Assembly: GCF_019175385.1 (NCBI RefSeq)
Contig: NC_083344.1
Coordinates: 24,988,231-25,052,230 of the forward strand
Length of the DNA: 64,000 nucleotides
Direction of reading: 5' to 3'
Source of the DNA: Lycium barbarum
Lineage: Eukaryota > Streptophyta > Magnoliopsida > Solanales > Solanaceae
Shown here: positions 36,825 through 46,283 of the stretch, piece by piece
Numbering within the stretch: position 1 is the stretch's first letter
Layout of the letters: every line of letters starts with the position of its first letter
Notes under the pieces: generated by a model
Seen by the model: only the letters and a program-made list of their open reading frames with translations
What the model was told of the DNA's origin: nothing
Databases searched by the model: none
Program-made: the position numbers and the translations under genes

Positions 36825-36897
<73 letters not shown>

Positions 36898-36965
36898 TGT
36901 ATGATGATATGAAAGTATGATGACATGATTTTATCCACCGAGTCCCATAACGGGCCGGGTACGCT
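36572..36965 (+). repeat. CACCGAGTCCC tandem repeats in LTR G
   Basis: Five units begin CACCGAGTCCC and end near GGGCCGGGTA, at about 36,572, 36,631, 36,724, 36,798 and 36,936. The longer units contain the small hairpin CCCTCactaGAGGG. Spacers are AT-rich and carry an AT tract. Confidence 0.8.
36826..36894. repeat. (AT)n tract in LTR G
   Basis: About 34 AT dinucleotides follow the fourth CACCGAGTCCC unit. Confidence 0.92.
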
Positions 36966-37090
36966 ATGTGATAATGATATGTATGATCAATGCTTTAAAG
37001 GCAAGAGTTTTGGTATTCTGGACATTGTATATGTTTCTGCACCCCTTATATCAGTTATGATTCTTTTACTGTGATTCTTGCCTTACATGC

Positions 37091-37221
37091 TCAGTACATT
37101 TTCCGTACTGACCCCCTTTCTTCGGGGGCTGCTTTCATGCCGCGCAGGTACACCCAGATGAGTAGAAGACTTTGCTAGAAGGTGTTCCAGCGGGATTGGC
37201 GAGCTCCATTTCCTTCCGGAG
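37091..37221 (+). promoter_or_regulatory. LTR hairpin module, LTR G
   Basis: H1 is TCAGTAC/GTACTGA (37091-37097 with 37105-37111). H2 is CCCCC/GGGGG with a TTTCTTC loop. H3 is CTGC/GCAG. H4 is CTCC/GGAG (37204-37207 with 37218-37221). H2 replaces the CGTCC/GGACG stem of B, C, E and F pair for pair. Confidence 0.6.
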
Positions 37222-38425
37222 TGATGCCGAGTTTGAGTATATATGTTATGATTTCTGTTCGAAGTTAGAGACTTTGCAGACAGAGTCGTGGGTATAGGAT
37301 GTCAGTCTTGTAAGCGGCCCCACCAGCCGATGTGTCTTTATGTATTATGTTACAGATCCATTATGATTACAGATTATACTTGATTTGAGTACGATGAAAG
37401 AAAAGTTTCTGAAAGCTTTACTATGTATTTCATTCTTATTTGATTTAAAAGTCCAAAGAGATTATGTGTGTACTAAGGGTCAGAGGGTTTGCTCGGCCCT
37501 AAATAAGAGTCGGGTGCCCATCACACCCTAGCGAGATTAGGGTGTGACAATGCATATGTAGCTCTTTACGGTCATGGACTCATAATTTTCGTTATTCGGG
37601 AAGATCATGGAATAGGAAGATTCATGTCATAGGAGTCATGCCTTAGAAGGAAAGGATTAGCCTTACATACCTTTTCCTTTAGCTATTCTACCGCTTGATC
37701 ATTCTCCTTCAATGCTCACGTCTTTACCTTCAAGGGAGTTCGTATTAACATTAGCTAAACGATTATAAGAACGTCCTTACTAAAGCTAGAGAAAATTGGG
37801 CAGCATTTCCTTTGTTTATACAACTTTCCTCATATTACATATCAACTCCCAAACATCCATAACAACATTCACAATATCATAAGCAACAATCATCATTCAT
37901 CTACGTTTTCGTCATTTCATAACTTCACTTCAATTCCTCCATAATCATGGTCATAGTACACTATTACGTTTTCTCACATATAATGCTTATCCCATGTCCT
38001 AAATGTCATTTATAACAAAATTATAATCACAACATATCAATATTCATGACTTATTCTAAACTACCACTCAAAATGTCACTATTCTCGCATTCATGACCCA
38101 TTTTCTATATCCTTCTACAATCCAAGTCTTTCAACCTCTCATTACTTTAAACAACATGGAATGATCATAAAACTTACCTTAGATAGTGTAAGAATAAGCC
38201 TTGAGCGGAGATACTCCTCTTGCACCAAAACCCTAGCTTCACTTCTACTTAGATTCCTTGTCTTGGATGAACTCTAGTAAGTTTCTTACACTTAACTCTC
38301 TTAGTTTGATGAAGTTGATCTTGAATCTCTCTTGAGTTCTTATGGAAGAAGTGTGTGGAACCCTCTAGAAGCCTTGAGAGAGATGAAGAAGTGTGGGAAA
38401 TGAAATTAGTTAAGTGGGATCACAT

Positions 38426-38613
38426 TTATATAATTGAACTTAACTCAACCCGTCGGGACTTCCACGGACACTTATACGGTCTGTATAACATTGCACGGCC
38501 CGTATAAGTGGTCGTGTTTCACCACCAGGCAAACATCATCTCTGCTGGGTGTTATACGGACCCTCATACGGACCGTACAATGTTATACGGACCGTATAAG
38601 TCGCTCGTATAAC
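38426..38613 (-). promoter_or_regulatory. U3 palindrome array and TATA box of B 5' LTR
   Basis: Five or six TATACGGACCGTATAA-type palindromes lie at 38,463-38,613. On the minus strand TATATAA follows at about 38,432-38,426. It has one palindrome unit more than the 3' LTR copy at 28,087-28,216. Confidence 0.55.
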
Positions 38614-38967
38614 CCCATCTCCCTGAAATGATCTCCGTCGTTCGTTTGGTCTCCAATCCTTATGGAACCTTCTTGACACTTGTTTAACACCTCGTTAACA
38701 ATATAAGGGACATTATAACTCTTCTCCAAAACATCATTAAGCCATCATTAATTCGATACTCATAAATCTTGCCCGACACACAACCTATACCTTTCTTTCC
38801 TTAAACACTTCCGTCTCCTACCTCACCTGTCTTTGAAATCTCATTTAGAATCATCAAATGTTATTTCTTACTTATCAAAACATCGTATACGTCATTCCCT
38901 TCGTTAGTCTATTCACTGTACGTTAACAGGAAATTTCTGGGGTGTACGGGAAATTTCCGGGGTCTAA

Positions 38968-39241
38968 AGAATCTTAAGCACCTCTCTATTAGCCATTTTG
39001 AGATGATCATATCTCCTTGCTCCGAACTCCAATTGGTCTAGTCCTTACATGCCTGAAAAGGTATTTCTACGTACTACAACTTTTATTAAGGAACCTTTTC
39101 CAAATTCTCAATGAATCAAGGGTTTATGGGTGCCTGAAGTAGGTTTGTCAATCACTTCGTAATACGTACAAACTTTCAAATTTTACGCTAAAACTCTAAT
39201 GATACAACTCTAACCTTAGTTCTAAGATACGGGGTGCAACA
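38968..39241 (-). mobile_element. Solo LTR I, second part
   Basis: This is the remainder of LTR I after insertion B. It ends GGGGTGCAACA and is followed by the GAAAG duplication at 39,242-39,246. Confidence 0.75.
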
Positions 39242-39246
39242 GAAAG

Positions 39247-39649
39247 TATCCAATCTTACACTGCAGCTCTAAATCTCACGCAACTACCCCCAAGTCTTTA
39301 ATAACCCAAAAGCGCTTACCCAAACTATCCAGTCAATATTACTTGCAACATAATATATTACCACGAGTAAGGTGTCATCTCGAAAATATAATTCTAGTCC
39401 TCACATGATAGGGATTCCACAAATCTTTTCTCTTAAAGCATGCTAACTCATCCACTGTAGAATGTTATGAAACTTATCCAACGGTGTACCACCAAGCCAC
39501 TTCTTATAAACCTCAACATGTCGGTTCACTGAAATATGCTTATCACTAGTTGCCGATCACAAACGTCATGGAAATTTCCTCATATCACTTAGTCTATTTA
39601 TGTAGACTTCCTTCCTCAAGCTCACGCAACAATCACACCTCATTTGAAT
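39247..39649 (-). repeat. Element H body, continued
   Basis: It continues 24,268 after removal of LTR I and aligns with the reverse complement of H' at about 5260-5640. No coding motif was recognised. Confidence 0.6.
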
Positions 39650-39994
39650 TGTCACAACCCAAACCGATGGGTCATGAATAGTGTCCGAATTAGACACTTG
39701 TATACGAACCTGTTAGCTATAATCAGACTGATACTAGGAGAGTGCGGAAAATTTTCAAAAACATGTTGTAAACTCATAATGCCATATATCAAAATGAACC
39801 TGTCTCCTGAGGAGTCACAGTTAACCAAACATAACAAAATATGCAAGCCGACAAGGCTGCCACTATACGCGGGAATATCCAAAACGAACTACATCCATAT
39901 AGCAGACCAAACCATATATACAACCCACACATGTCTACATACCTCTAGGAGTATGACAAAGTCTATATAAGAAGATCTATACCCAAACAGCTCA

Positions 39995-40129
39995 AGCTCC
40001 GGGACAATGGAGCTCTCCAAACAGCTAGGCAGAAATCCTAAGCCGGATGGTAACCAAACTGAGGGTCTGTACCTGCGGGCATGAAACGCAGCCCCCGAAG
40101 AAAGGGGGTCAGTACGAATAGTGTACTGA
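39995..40129 (-). promoter_or_regulatory. LTR hairpin module, LTR K
   Basis: H4 is AGCTCC/GGAGCT (39995-40000 with 40009-40014). H3 is CTGCG/CGCAG (from 40,073). H2 is CCCCC/GGGGG. H1 is TCAGTAC/GTACTGA, ending at 40,129. Confidence 0.6.
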
Positions 40130-40255
40130 GCATGTAAGGCATGAAATCAATATATACATAAAATCATGGAAAACATTTGAGGCGTGTCAATGAATGGGCA
40201 AACTAAATGCATCAGTATAGCTATATCAAAGAACCACATATATCCATAGAAATAT

Positions 40256-40562
40256 CACAACAAAGGCCACAGCGTCACCCCCTGTCAACTGTGCCATATA
40301 TATACACATCACAACAAAGGCCACATCACACCCCTGTCAACTGTCCCATATATATATACATCACAACAAAGGCCACAGCACACCCCCTGGCAACTGTGCC
40401 ATATATATATATACATCACAACAAAGGCCACAGCACACGCCCTGTCAACTGTGCCATACATATACACATCACAACAAGGGCCACAGCATCACCCCCTGTC
40501 AACTGGGCCTTGTAATTCACAACAAATGTCACAGTGTCACCCCCTGTCAACTGTGCCTTACA
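40256..40562 (-). repeat. Minisatellite in LTR K
   Basis: Six units of about 50-56 bases begin CACAACAAAGGCCACAG and contain CACCCCCTGTCAACTG, separated by short AT tracts. The block sits where G, J and D have the CACCGAGTCCC repeats. Confidence 0.85.
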
Positions 40563-41520
40563 TATACATGAAGAATGAAAATGAGTGCAGTGCATAACCA
40601 AAATGAAATAATAGAGCTCTCTGTAATGTCACAAAATAGCCATATGCATATATTATACTCATGGCATGCATAGGAGTTCAAATGAAAACTATCGCTCTAT
40701 CCCACCTTGGAGGAAAAATTTATAAGGTGAGATAAAAAACAATGAAATAAATCGAGAAAATCATGAAATAGCTTAACATTTTCATATCATCGCTGAAATC
40801 ATATTTGAGACCTTTAAGCATAAAATCATCCTCAACGTAATCCTCATAAAAACATTCTCGTTCTTAACATCATAAGAAGCTTTAAGAGTCATAAACTTCT
40901 AGCTTTGAAATCAAGAAGGTTATGAAAACACTTATGGAATCAGACTATAGGAATCATGCCTTTGAAAGAAAAGGACGAGCCTTAACATACCTGTTCGACC
41001 TCCTAGTAGCTACGCTAATGTTAGACTCTTCATCGCACACTTGTAACAAGTTTCAAATTATACTATTCTATATTCTGCCGAAAATCGGGCAACACCTCCC
41101 CTATTTATATGCCTAGCCCGAATTCTCAATTCAACAACCAAAAACAACAATAACAATACCAACATCCATAACATCATTTCCAACACTAATATGTACCATA
41201 AAACTGCCCACACGCTGTTTTCCAACTTCCATAAGTAACAAACTTACTACACGACCGTTTAGCGACTTTATCTCCATAAATATGCCTTAAATAATACCAA
41301 ACGAGAAAGATTCATACCTTTTTTCTTGTTAAGACAGCAATATCCTCAATATCCACGCTAAAATCTCCTGCAAAACAATACTAGAATCACAACCATGCGT
41401 TACCCGGACCTAAACCACTACTCCGCGACTTAAAAATTGCACACTTTTGATTCCCTCACTTTCTCTCTTAAATTTTCTGGAATTTTCCAGCAAAATCTGG
41501 TGAAAAAAATGGGTTCTTAC

Positions 41521-41640
41521 CCTTTTTATAAGGGTCAAATTCGGGTCGGGGGGGGGGGGGGGGGGGCTGTAGCATTTTACTGTAGCAAGTCGATTACTGT
41601 AGTAGTACTGTAGCACGCGTTTCTGCTCTGTCAGCCGGAC
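41521..41640 (-). promoter_or_regulatory. TATA box, poly-G run and ACTGTAGCA repeats of LTR K
   Basis: On the minus strand, four ACTGTAGCA-like words (41,567-41,617) and a C-run (19 G on plus, 41,548-41,566) precede TATAAAAAGG at 41,530-41,521. The words are tandem rather than palindromic, unlike the other families. Confidence 0.45.
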
Positions 41641-42018
41641 TTGTAACATCCATAATTCTCTACTCCGAAATCCAATCGACGAGTGGTTTATTGCGTTGGA
41701 AACTAGACTCGACGAACTTCATTTTAGGCTTTTGTTTCAGCTTAAAACACTTTATATGCTAAGAGATATACGTCCCCCAAGTTGGACCAAAATTTTCACA
41801 CAAAACATTACCCATCCTTTTTCCAAAGTCGTACTACTCCATTTCTTCCACTCATTTCCTTATAAAACCTTCTGGTATACCTTATATACATCCTTCACTC
41901 ATTAAATATACTTAATAATGCTTGATCCTTATATTCCAAGGTGGTTTTACTTAACCCTAACTCAACCTACTTATGTTTCAAATTTGATAAGTGCTCTTCG
42001 AAGATACGAGGTGTAACA

Positions 42019-42400
42019 TGAATATGCAAGACAATGACGCCACAATCTAAATAGACTCAAGAAATCCCAAGATGTAATTCATTTTTACCGTCTCTCGATC
42101 AACTATACCTTTTATCGACTCATCAATTTCCCAATTTCTAATCATTTCACGATCATCGATACCGTAATCAATCCTCGAATACGCATAATCATAAGTTTTG
42201 CAAACTAGCTGAATAAATCCTGGAGATAGGATCATACCACACACTCTGCATATTAGAGTTTTCGTAACGCTTACAACTCTAAATTGAACACTTTCTAAAT
42301 CCAGCTCACATAACAGTCTTACCAATATCCTCATGTATCCAACTAATCGTCCTTGCCTGAATTATTTTATGCAATCTCCAAAATGTTATCCTGAACTTAC
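42019..42400 (-). repeat. Element H body between K and J
   Basis: It aligns with the reverse complement of H' at about 4876-5250. A minus-strand open stretch of 95 codons ends at 42,047; I do not recognise it as any domain. Confidence 0.55.
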
Positions 42401-42801
42401 TGTTACACCCCGTACCTTCGAAGAAGCATATATCAATTTGAAACATAAGTACGTTGAGTTATGGTTAAGTAAAACCACTTCGGAATATAAGGAGCAAGCA
42501 TTATTAAGTATATTTAATGAGTGAAGAATGTATATAAGGCATACCGAAAGGTTCTATAAGGAATTGAGTGAAAGAAATGTAATAGTATGACTTTGGAGAA
42601 AGGATGGGTAATGTATTGCGTGCAACTTTTGGTCCAACTTGAGGGACGAATATCTCTTAGCATATGAAGTGCTTTGATGTGAAGCAAAAGCCTAAAATGA
42701 AATTCGTCGAGTCTAGTTGTCAATGCAACAAACTTCTCATCGATAGGACATCGGAGTAGAGAATTATGGATGTTACAAGTTGGGATGGCAGGCTACAAAA
42801 A

Positions 42802-43438
42802 TAGCCTGCGCGAATGCGCCAAGGAGTGGCGCGAACGCGCAGGAGGCCAAGAGCCAACTTAGCGCGAACACGCTGACCAAATTTCAGGCCCGGGCCAGGG
42901 ATGAAGATTATATGATCTGAGCATAAGAGTATATATATATATATATATATATATGACATTTGGAGACCGTATGGTGTAAATTAGTTCATACGTTACTCGA
43001 TGAAAATCCCTCGTAACCGTAAGCTAAGGTGGGGCCCACATGTCGGGGTTTTATAAAGCACATATGAAAACTTATAAGAGTAGTACATGGGGAGTTGAGC
43101 AAGTCTTAAGAAGGACCCTTAAGCCAAATGTGGGCATTAGCCCTCCAAAAGGATGATTTAAGGTTACGTTTTCGGATGATCTGACTTAGAAAGGCCAAAA
43201 CGCCATGACAAGTTTGGAATTTGGAGTCGCACCAAAAATGCAAGTTGTAGATAATTGAATTATATTTCCAACCGTAAATCGTGGGCCCTCACACGATATC
43301 GGGACCAAACGTTATGGCCCTTTTACTGAACAAACGCGCAGGCAGTGGGATAAGCCTGCGCGAATGCGCCAGGAAGCAGCGCGATCGCGCTGAACACTTT
43401 TTTAGTAGGTGCAGGCAGAATCTAAAATGCTATATAAG
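42802..43438 (+). promoter_or_regulatory. U3 palindrome clusters and TATA box of LTR J
   Basis: Two clusters of GCGCGAACGCGC/GCGCGATCGCGC-type words lie at 42,802-42,870 and 43,329-43,396, followed by TATATAAG at 43,431-43,438. K carries no such GC words at this place. Confidence 0.5.
42930..42954. repeat. (AT)n tract in LTR J
   Basis: About 12 dinucleotides occur here. Confidence 0.9.
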
Positions 43439-44537
43439 GGGGCTTATCCCCTTATTTTCAGACCAAACACCCCTAAATGTTCCCAAAAACTCTGGAGATT
43501 TCTCCCAATCTCCAACCATCAAATTTTAGCTCGGATCAAGTATAATTTCCGAATTCCAGTCCAGACAACGTATAGTTGTGATTGCAAAATCGTATAACGG
43601 CATGTTTTGGCTTAAGATCAAGGTGGAGAAGTGAAGATATAGCGATATTATCGAGAGAAAGGTATGAGTCTCTTGTTATTAACGTTAATTTTGGTTTATT
43701 TACGGAGATGGAGCTGTTAAATAGTTATAAAATAATTCTATGGTGGAAATATGGTCAAACACCATATGGGATGTTTATGAAGTATTTTGGTATTGAAAAT
43801 ATTATGGTTAATGTTGGTATTGTTGTTGTTGTTGTTGGTTGCTAAGTTGGGATTCTGGGCTAGGCATATAAACAGAAGAGATGCTGCCAAAATTTTAGCA
43901 GATTTTTAGGAAGATTTATTTGAAGGCTTAGGATAAGCATATAACAATGGGCCTAATCATAGTATGAATGGACTTGCGGGCTCGGACGGATAAGCATAGG
44001 TAGTTGGTGGCTGAACAGGTATGTTAAGGCTCGTCCCTTTCTTTCAAAGGCATGATTCCTATGGTATGATTTCATAAATGTTTTCGTAACCTTCTTGTTT
44101 TCAACAGCTAAAAGTCCACGGTTCTTAAAAGTTTCTCATGGTGTCGAGCATAAGAATGATTTTATGATGGTGACAACGATAATGATGATTTTGTGTTTTA
44201 AGAACTCAAGTTTATGATTTCAAAGAGAATATGAAAATGTAGAGCTACTTCTAGATTTTCTCAATTTTATCCATTGATGATGACTCTACCTCTAAAGGCT
44301 CCAGGGTGTATGTAAGGCTATCCCTTCTATCTGTTTGCATGAATTACATAAAATGAGCGAACGACGAACATACATGACTCCGATGAACTCTAGTTCTTTG
44401 TAGTGCTTGACATGACAGTTCTCTTTGATTCTCAAGTGTTGGCTTATTCTAATTATTCTATCGAGTCTCAAATGATGATTCAGTTTGTACATGATTGCTC
44501 TTAATATTCTATTCGTGCATATTGTTAATGTATCATT

Positions 44538-44667
44538 CACCGAGTCCCGGGTCGGGTACGAAATCGTGCATAGTTTCATTGCATTGTTCACCGAGTCCCT
44601 CGTTAGAGGGCAGGGTACGATATATATATGATCATTTCACCGAGTCCCTCACTAGAGGGCCGGGTAC

Positions 44668-44733
<66 letters not shown>

Positions 44734-44826
44734 ATTATTTCACTGAGTACCTCACTAGAGGGCCGGGTACGGTATATATGTATATGACTTCATTCACCGA
44801 GTCCCATGATGGGCCGGGTACGGTAT
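44538..44826 (+). repeat. CACCGAGTCCC tandem repeats in LTR J
   Basis: Five units begin at about 44,538, 44,590, 44,638, 44,741 and 44,795, of the same consensus as in G. Four end in GGGTACGRTATA and the first in GGGTACGAAAT. A 55-base AT tract (44,670-44,724) grows out of the third unit. Confidence 0.8.
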
Positions 44827-44950
44827 ATTATATATATGCATGACTCATCCCATAAGGTACAGATGCATTGGTATCCTTGATTATCATACTTGGCTCTTGT
44901 CATCTTTTACTCAGTCATGATCTTCATTACTGTACTTTATGCTTTACATA

Positions 44951-45086
44951 CTGAGTACATTTTCCGTACTAACCCCCTTTCTTCGGGGGCTGCGTTTCAT
45001 GCCCGCAGGTACAGACACTCAGTTTGGTGATAGTCCGGTCTAGGACTTCTACTCAGCTGCTTGGAGAGCTCTATTGTTCCGGAGCT
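44951..45086 (+). promoter_or_regulatory. LTR hairpin module, LTR J
   Basis: H1 has decayed (GAGTAC opposite GTACTA). H2 is CCCCC/GGGGG. H3 is CTGCG/CGCAG. H4 is AGCTC/GAGCT (45067-45071 with 45082-45086). Confidence 0.5.
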
Positions 45087-45714
45087 TGAGTCATTTTCGT
45101 ACAGATCCTTTGACATAGGCTTTGTTATACTCTTAGAGGTCTGTAGACATGTGTGGGTTGAGTATATGGTTTGGTCAGCAATACAGATATAGTTTGTTTT
45201 GGATATTCCCGTGTATAGTGGCTGCCTTGTCGGCTTGCGTATTTTGTTATGTTTGGTTAACTGTGACTCCTCAGGAGACAGGTTCATTCTGATATATGGC
45301 ATTATGAGTCTACAACATGCTTTTATAGATTTCCACATTGTCCTTAGTATGAGTCTGATTATATCTAACAGGTTCATATACGAGTGTCCTGTCACGACCC
45401 AACCAGAGGGCCATGACAGGTACCTAGTATTAACTACCGAGCACCCCTTATCATACTTTCTATCGTTCAACCTATACTGTCACGACTCAACCAGATAGAC
45501 ATTTATCATACTTGTGTTTAGCATATTAAGGGCTTTTATAGCGCAAGACAAAACGTTGTATAAACTGTCACATATGATATCAAATACAAGCCGGTCAGGC
45601 TATCATAATGCAGGAAATTGCCAAAACGTAATCCACACTGACATAACTGAACGATGACCACCCATGACCCACATATATGTCTACAGGCCTCTAAGAGTAA
45701 CAACAGTGTCATAT

Positions 45715-45925
45715 GGCGGGACAGGGCCCCACCGTACCCTAATTAGACATATATATATATACAACAGAAGGATTTGTACCAAAAGTATAGGCTCCGGAAC
45801 AAGGGAGCACTTAAAGGTAGCAGAATGGATGTCCTAGGCTAACGGGTCACCGCAACGAGCGTCTGTACCTGCGGGCATGAAACGCAGCCCCCGAAGAAAG
45901 GGGGTCAGTACGGAATATGTACTGA
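45715..45925 (-). promoter_or_regulatory. LTR hairpin module, D 3' LTR
   Basis: H5 is GGTGGG/CCCGCC on the coding strand, with one G-U pair (45,715-45,735). H4 is GCTCC/GGAGC near 45,790-45,807. H3 is CTGCG/CGCAG (45869-45873 with 45883-45887). H2 is CCCCC/GGGGG (45888-45892 with 45900-45904). H1 is TCAGTAC/GTACTGA (45905-45911 with 45919-45925). Confidence 0.62.
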
Positions 45926-46071
45926 GCATGTAAGGCATGAAATACAGTAAAAAGGATCATAACTAAAACGGAGAATTACCAGAAACAGGTATGACTGTTA
46001 AAAACATCAATACACTTGCCTTTTAAAATGAAAATCATGCATGTCAACATCATATATCATATATACATACA

Positions 46072-46167
46072 ACGTGTCCCGGCCCTCTAGTGAGGGACTC
46101 GGTGAATAGAGTCATCATATGCCATCCTGGCCGCCACCCCCGTATCATCATATCATCATGTCATCAT

Positions 46168-46200
<33 letters not shown>

Positions 46201-46283
46201 CGTGCCCCGGCCCTCTAGTGAGGGACGCGGTGAACAATGCAGTGGAGTACGCACGAGAACGTGTCCTGGCCCGGGACTCAGTG
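46072..46283 (-). repeat. CACCGAGTCCC tandem repeats in D 3' LTR
   Basis: Three units in reverse orientation contain GGCCCTCTAGTGAGGGAC, with the CCCTC/GAGGG hairpin in two of them. An AT tract lies at 46,171-46,199. The same block is in the 5' LTR at 63,404-63,613. Confidence 0.78.

Larger units (their letters stand above)
34733..37549 (+). mobile_element. Solo LTR G inside the B 5' LTR
   Basis: It begins TGTTATACCCCGC and ends GGGTGTGACA. ATGCA flanks it at 34,728-34,732 and 37,550-37,554. Removing it restores the B LTR sequence seen at about 27,165. Its length of 2817 bases and the lack of any internal domain identify a solo LTR. It shares the hairpin module and the CACCGAGTCCC repeats with J and D. 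Confidence 0.9.
25997..38967 (-). mobile_element. Element B, dead Ty3/gypsy chromovirus
   Basis: B is inserted into LTR I. Its 3' LTR is at 25,997 to about 28,415 and its 5' LTR at 33,559 to about 38,967 (interrupted by G), with gag-pol between them on the minus strand. The 3' LTR/internal junction has lost the LTR start, polypurine tract and 3' hairpin: AACTTCC at 28,409-28,415 joins directly to AGAGTTTCCCC, about 130 LTR bases early. The outer right end is blurred by a 19-base near-duplication, and no clean target duplication could be confirmed. Confidence 0.9.
33559..38967 (-). mobile_element. 5' LTR of B, split by G
   Basis: The LTR parts are 33,559-34,732 and 37,555 to about 38,967. It starts TGTCACGACCCGACTAGG. 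The expected terminal GGGGTGTAACA is replaced by two near-copies of a 19-base string (about 38,929-38,947 and 38,948-38,966), so the exact end is uncertain by about 20 bases. Confidence 0.85.
39650..42018 (-). mobile_element. Solo LTR K
   Basis: It starts TGTCACAACCCAAACC and ends GAGGTGTAACA. TGAAT flanks it at 39,645-39,649 and 42,019-42,023. Removing it makes the H body continuous and colinear with H'. Length is 2369 bases. It is related along most of its length to J and carries the CCCCC/GGGGG version of the hairpin module. Confidence 0.92.
42401..45389 (+). mobile_element. LTR J, interrupted by D
   Basis: It begins TGTTACACCCCG and runs, in the opposite orientation, along the same sequence as K until GAGTGTCC, where element D is inserted. 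K shows that about 40 more LTR bases should follow beyond D. Whether J is a solo LTR or the 5' LTR of a full element cannot be told from this window. Confidence 0.82.

Noticed and set aside
39644..39970. Similar predicted peptides at 39,644-39,970 (plus) and 44,997-45,470 (minus)
   Set aside because: They are the same non-coding segment of the related LTRs K and J in opposite orientation, with no protein motif.
40256..40562. CRISPR-like regular repeats
   Set aside because: The spacers are near-identical AT tracts, the units are tandem and imperfect, and the context is a plant LTR; this is a minisatellite.
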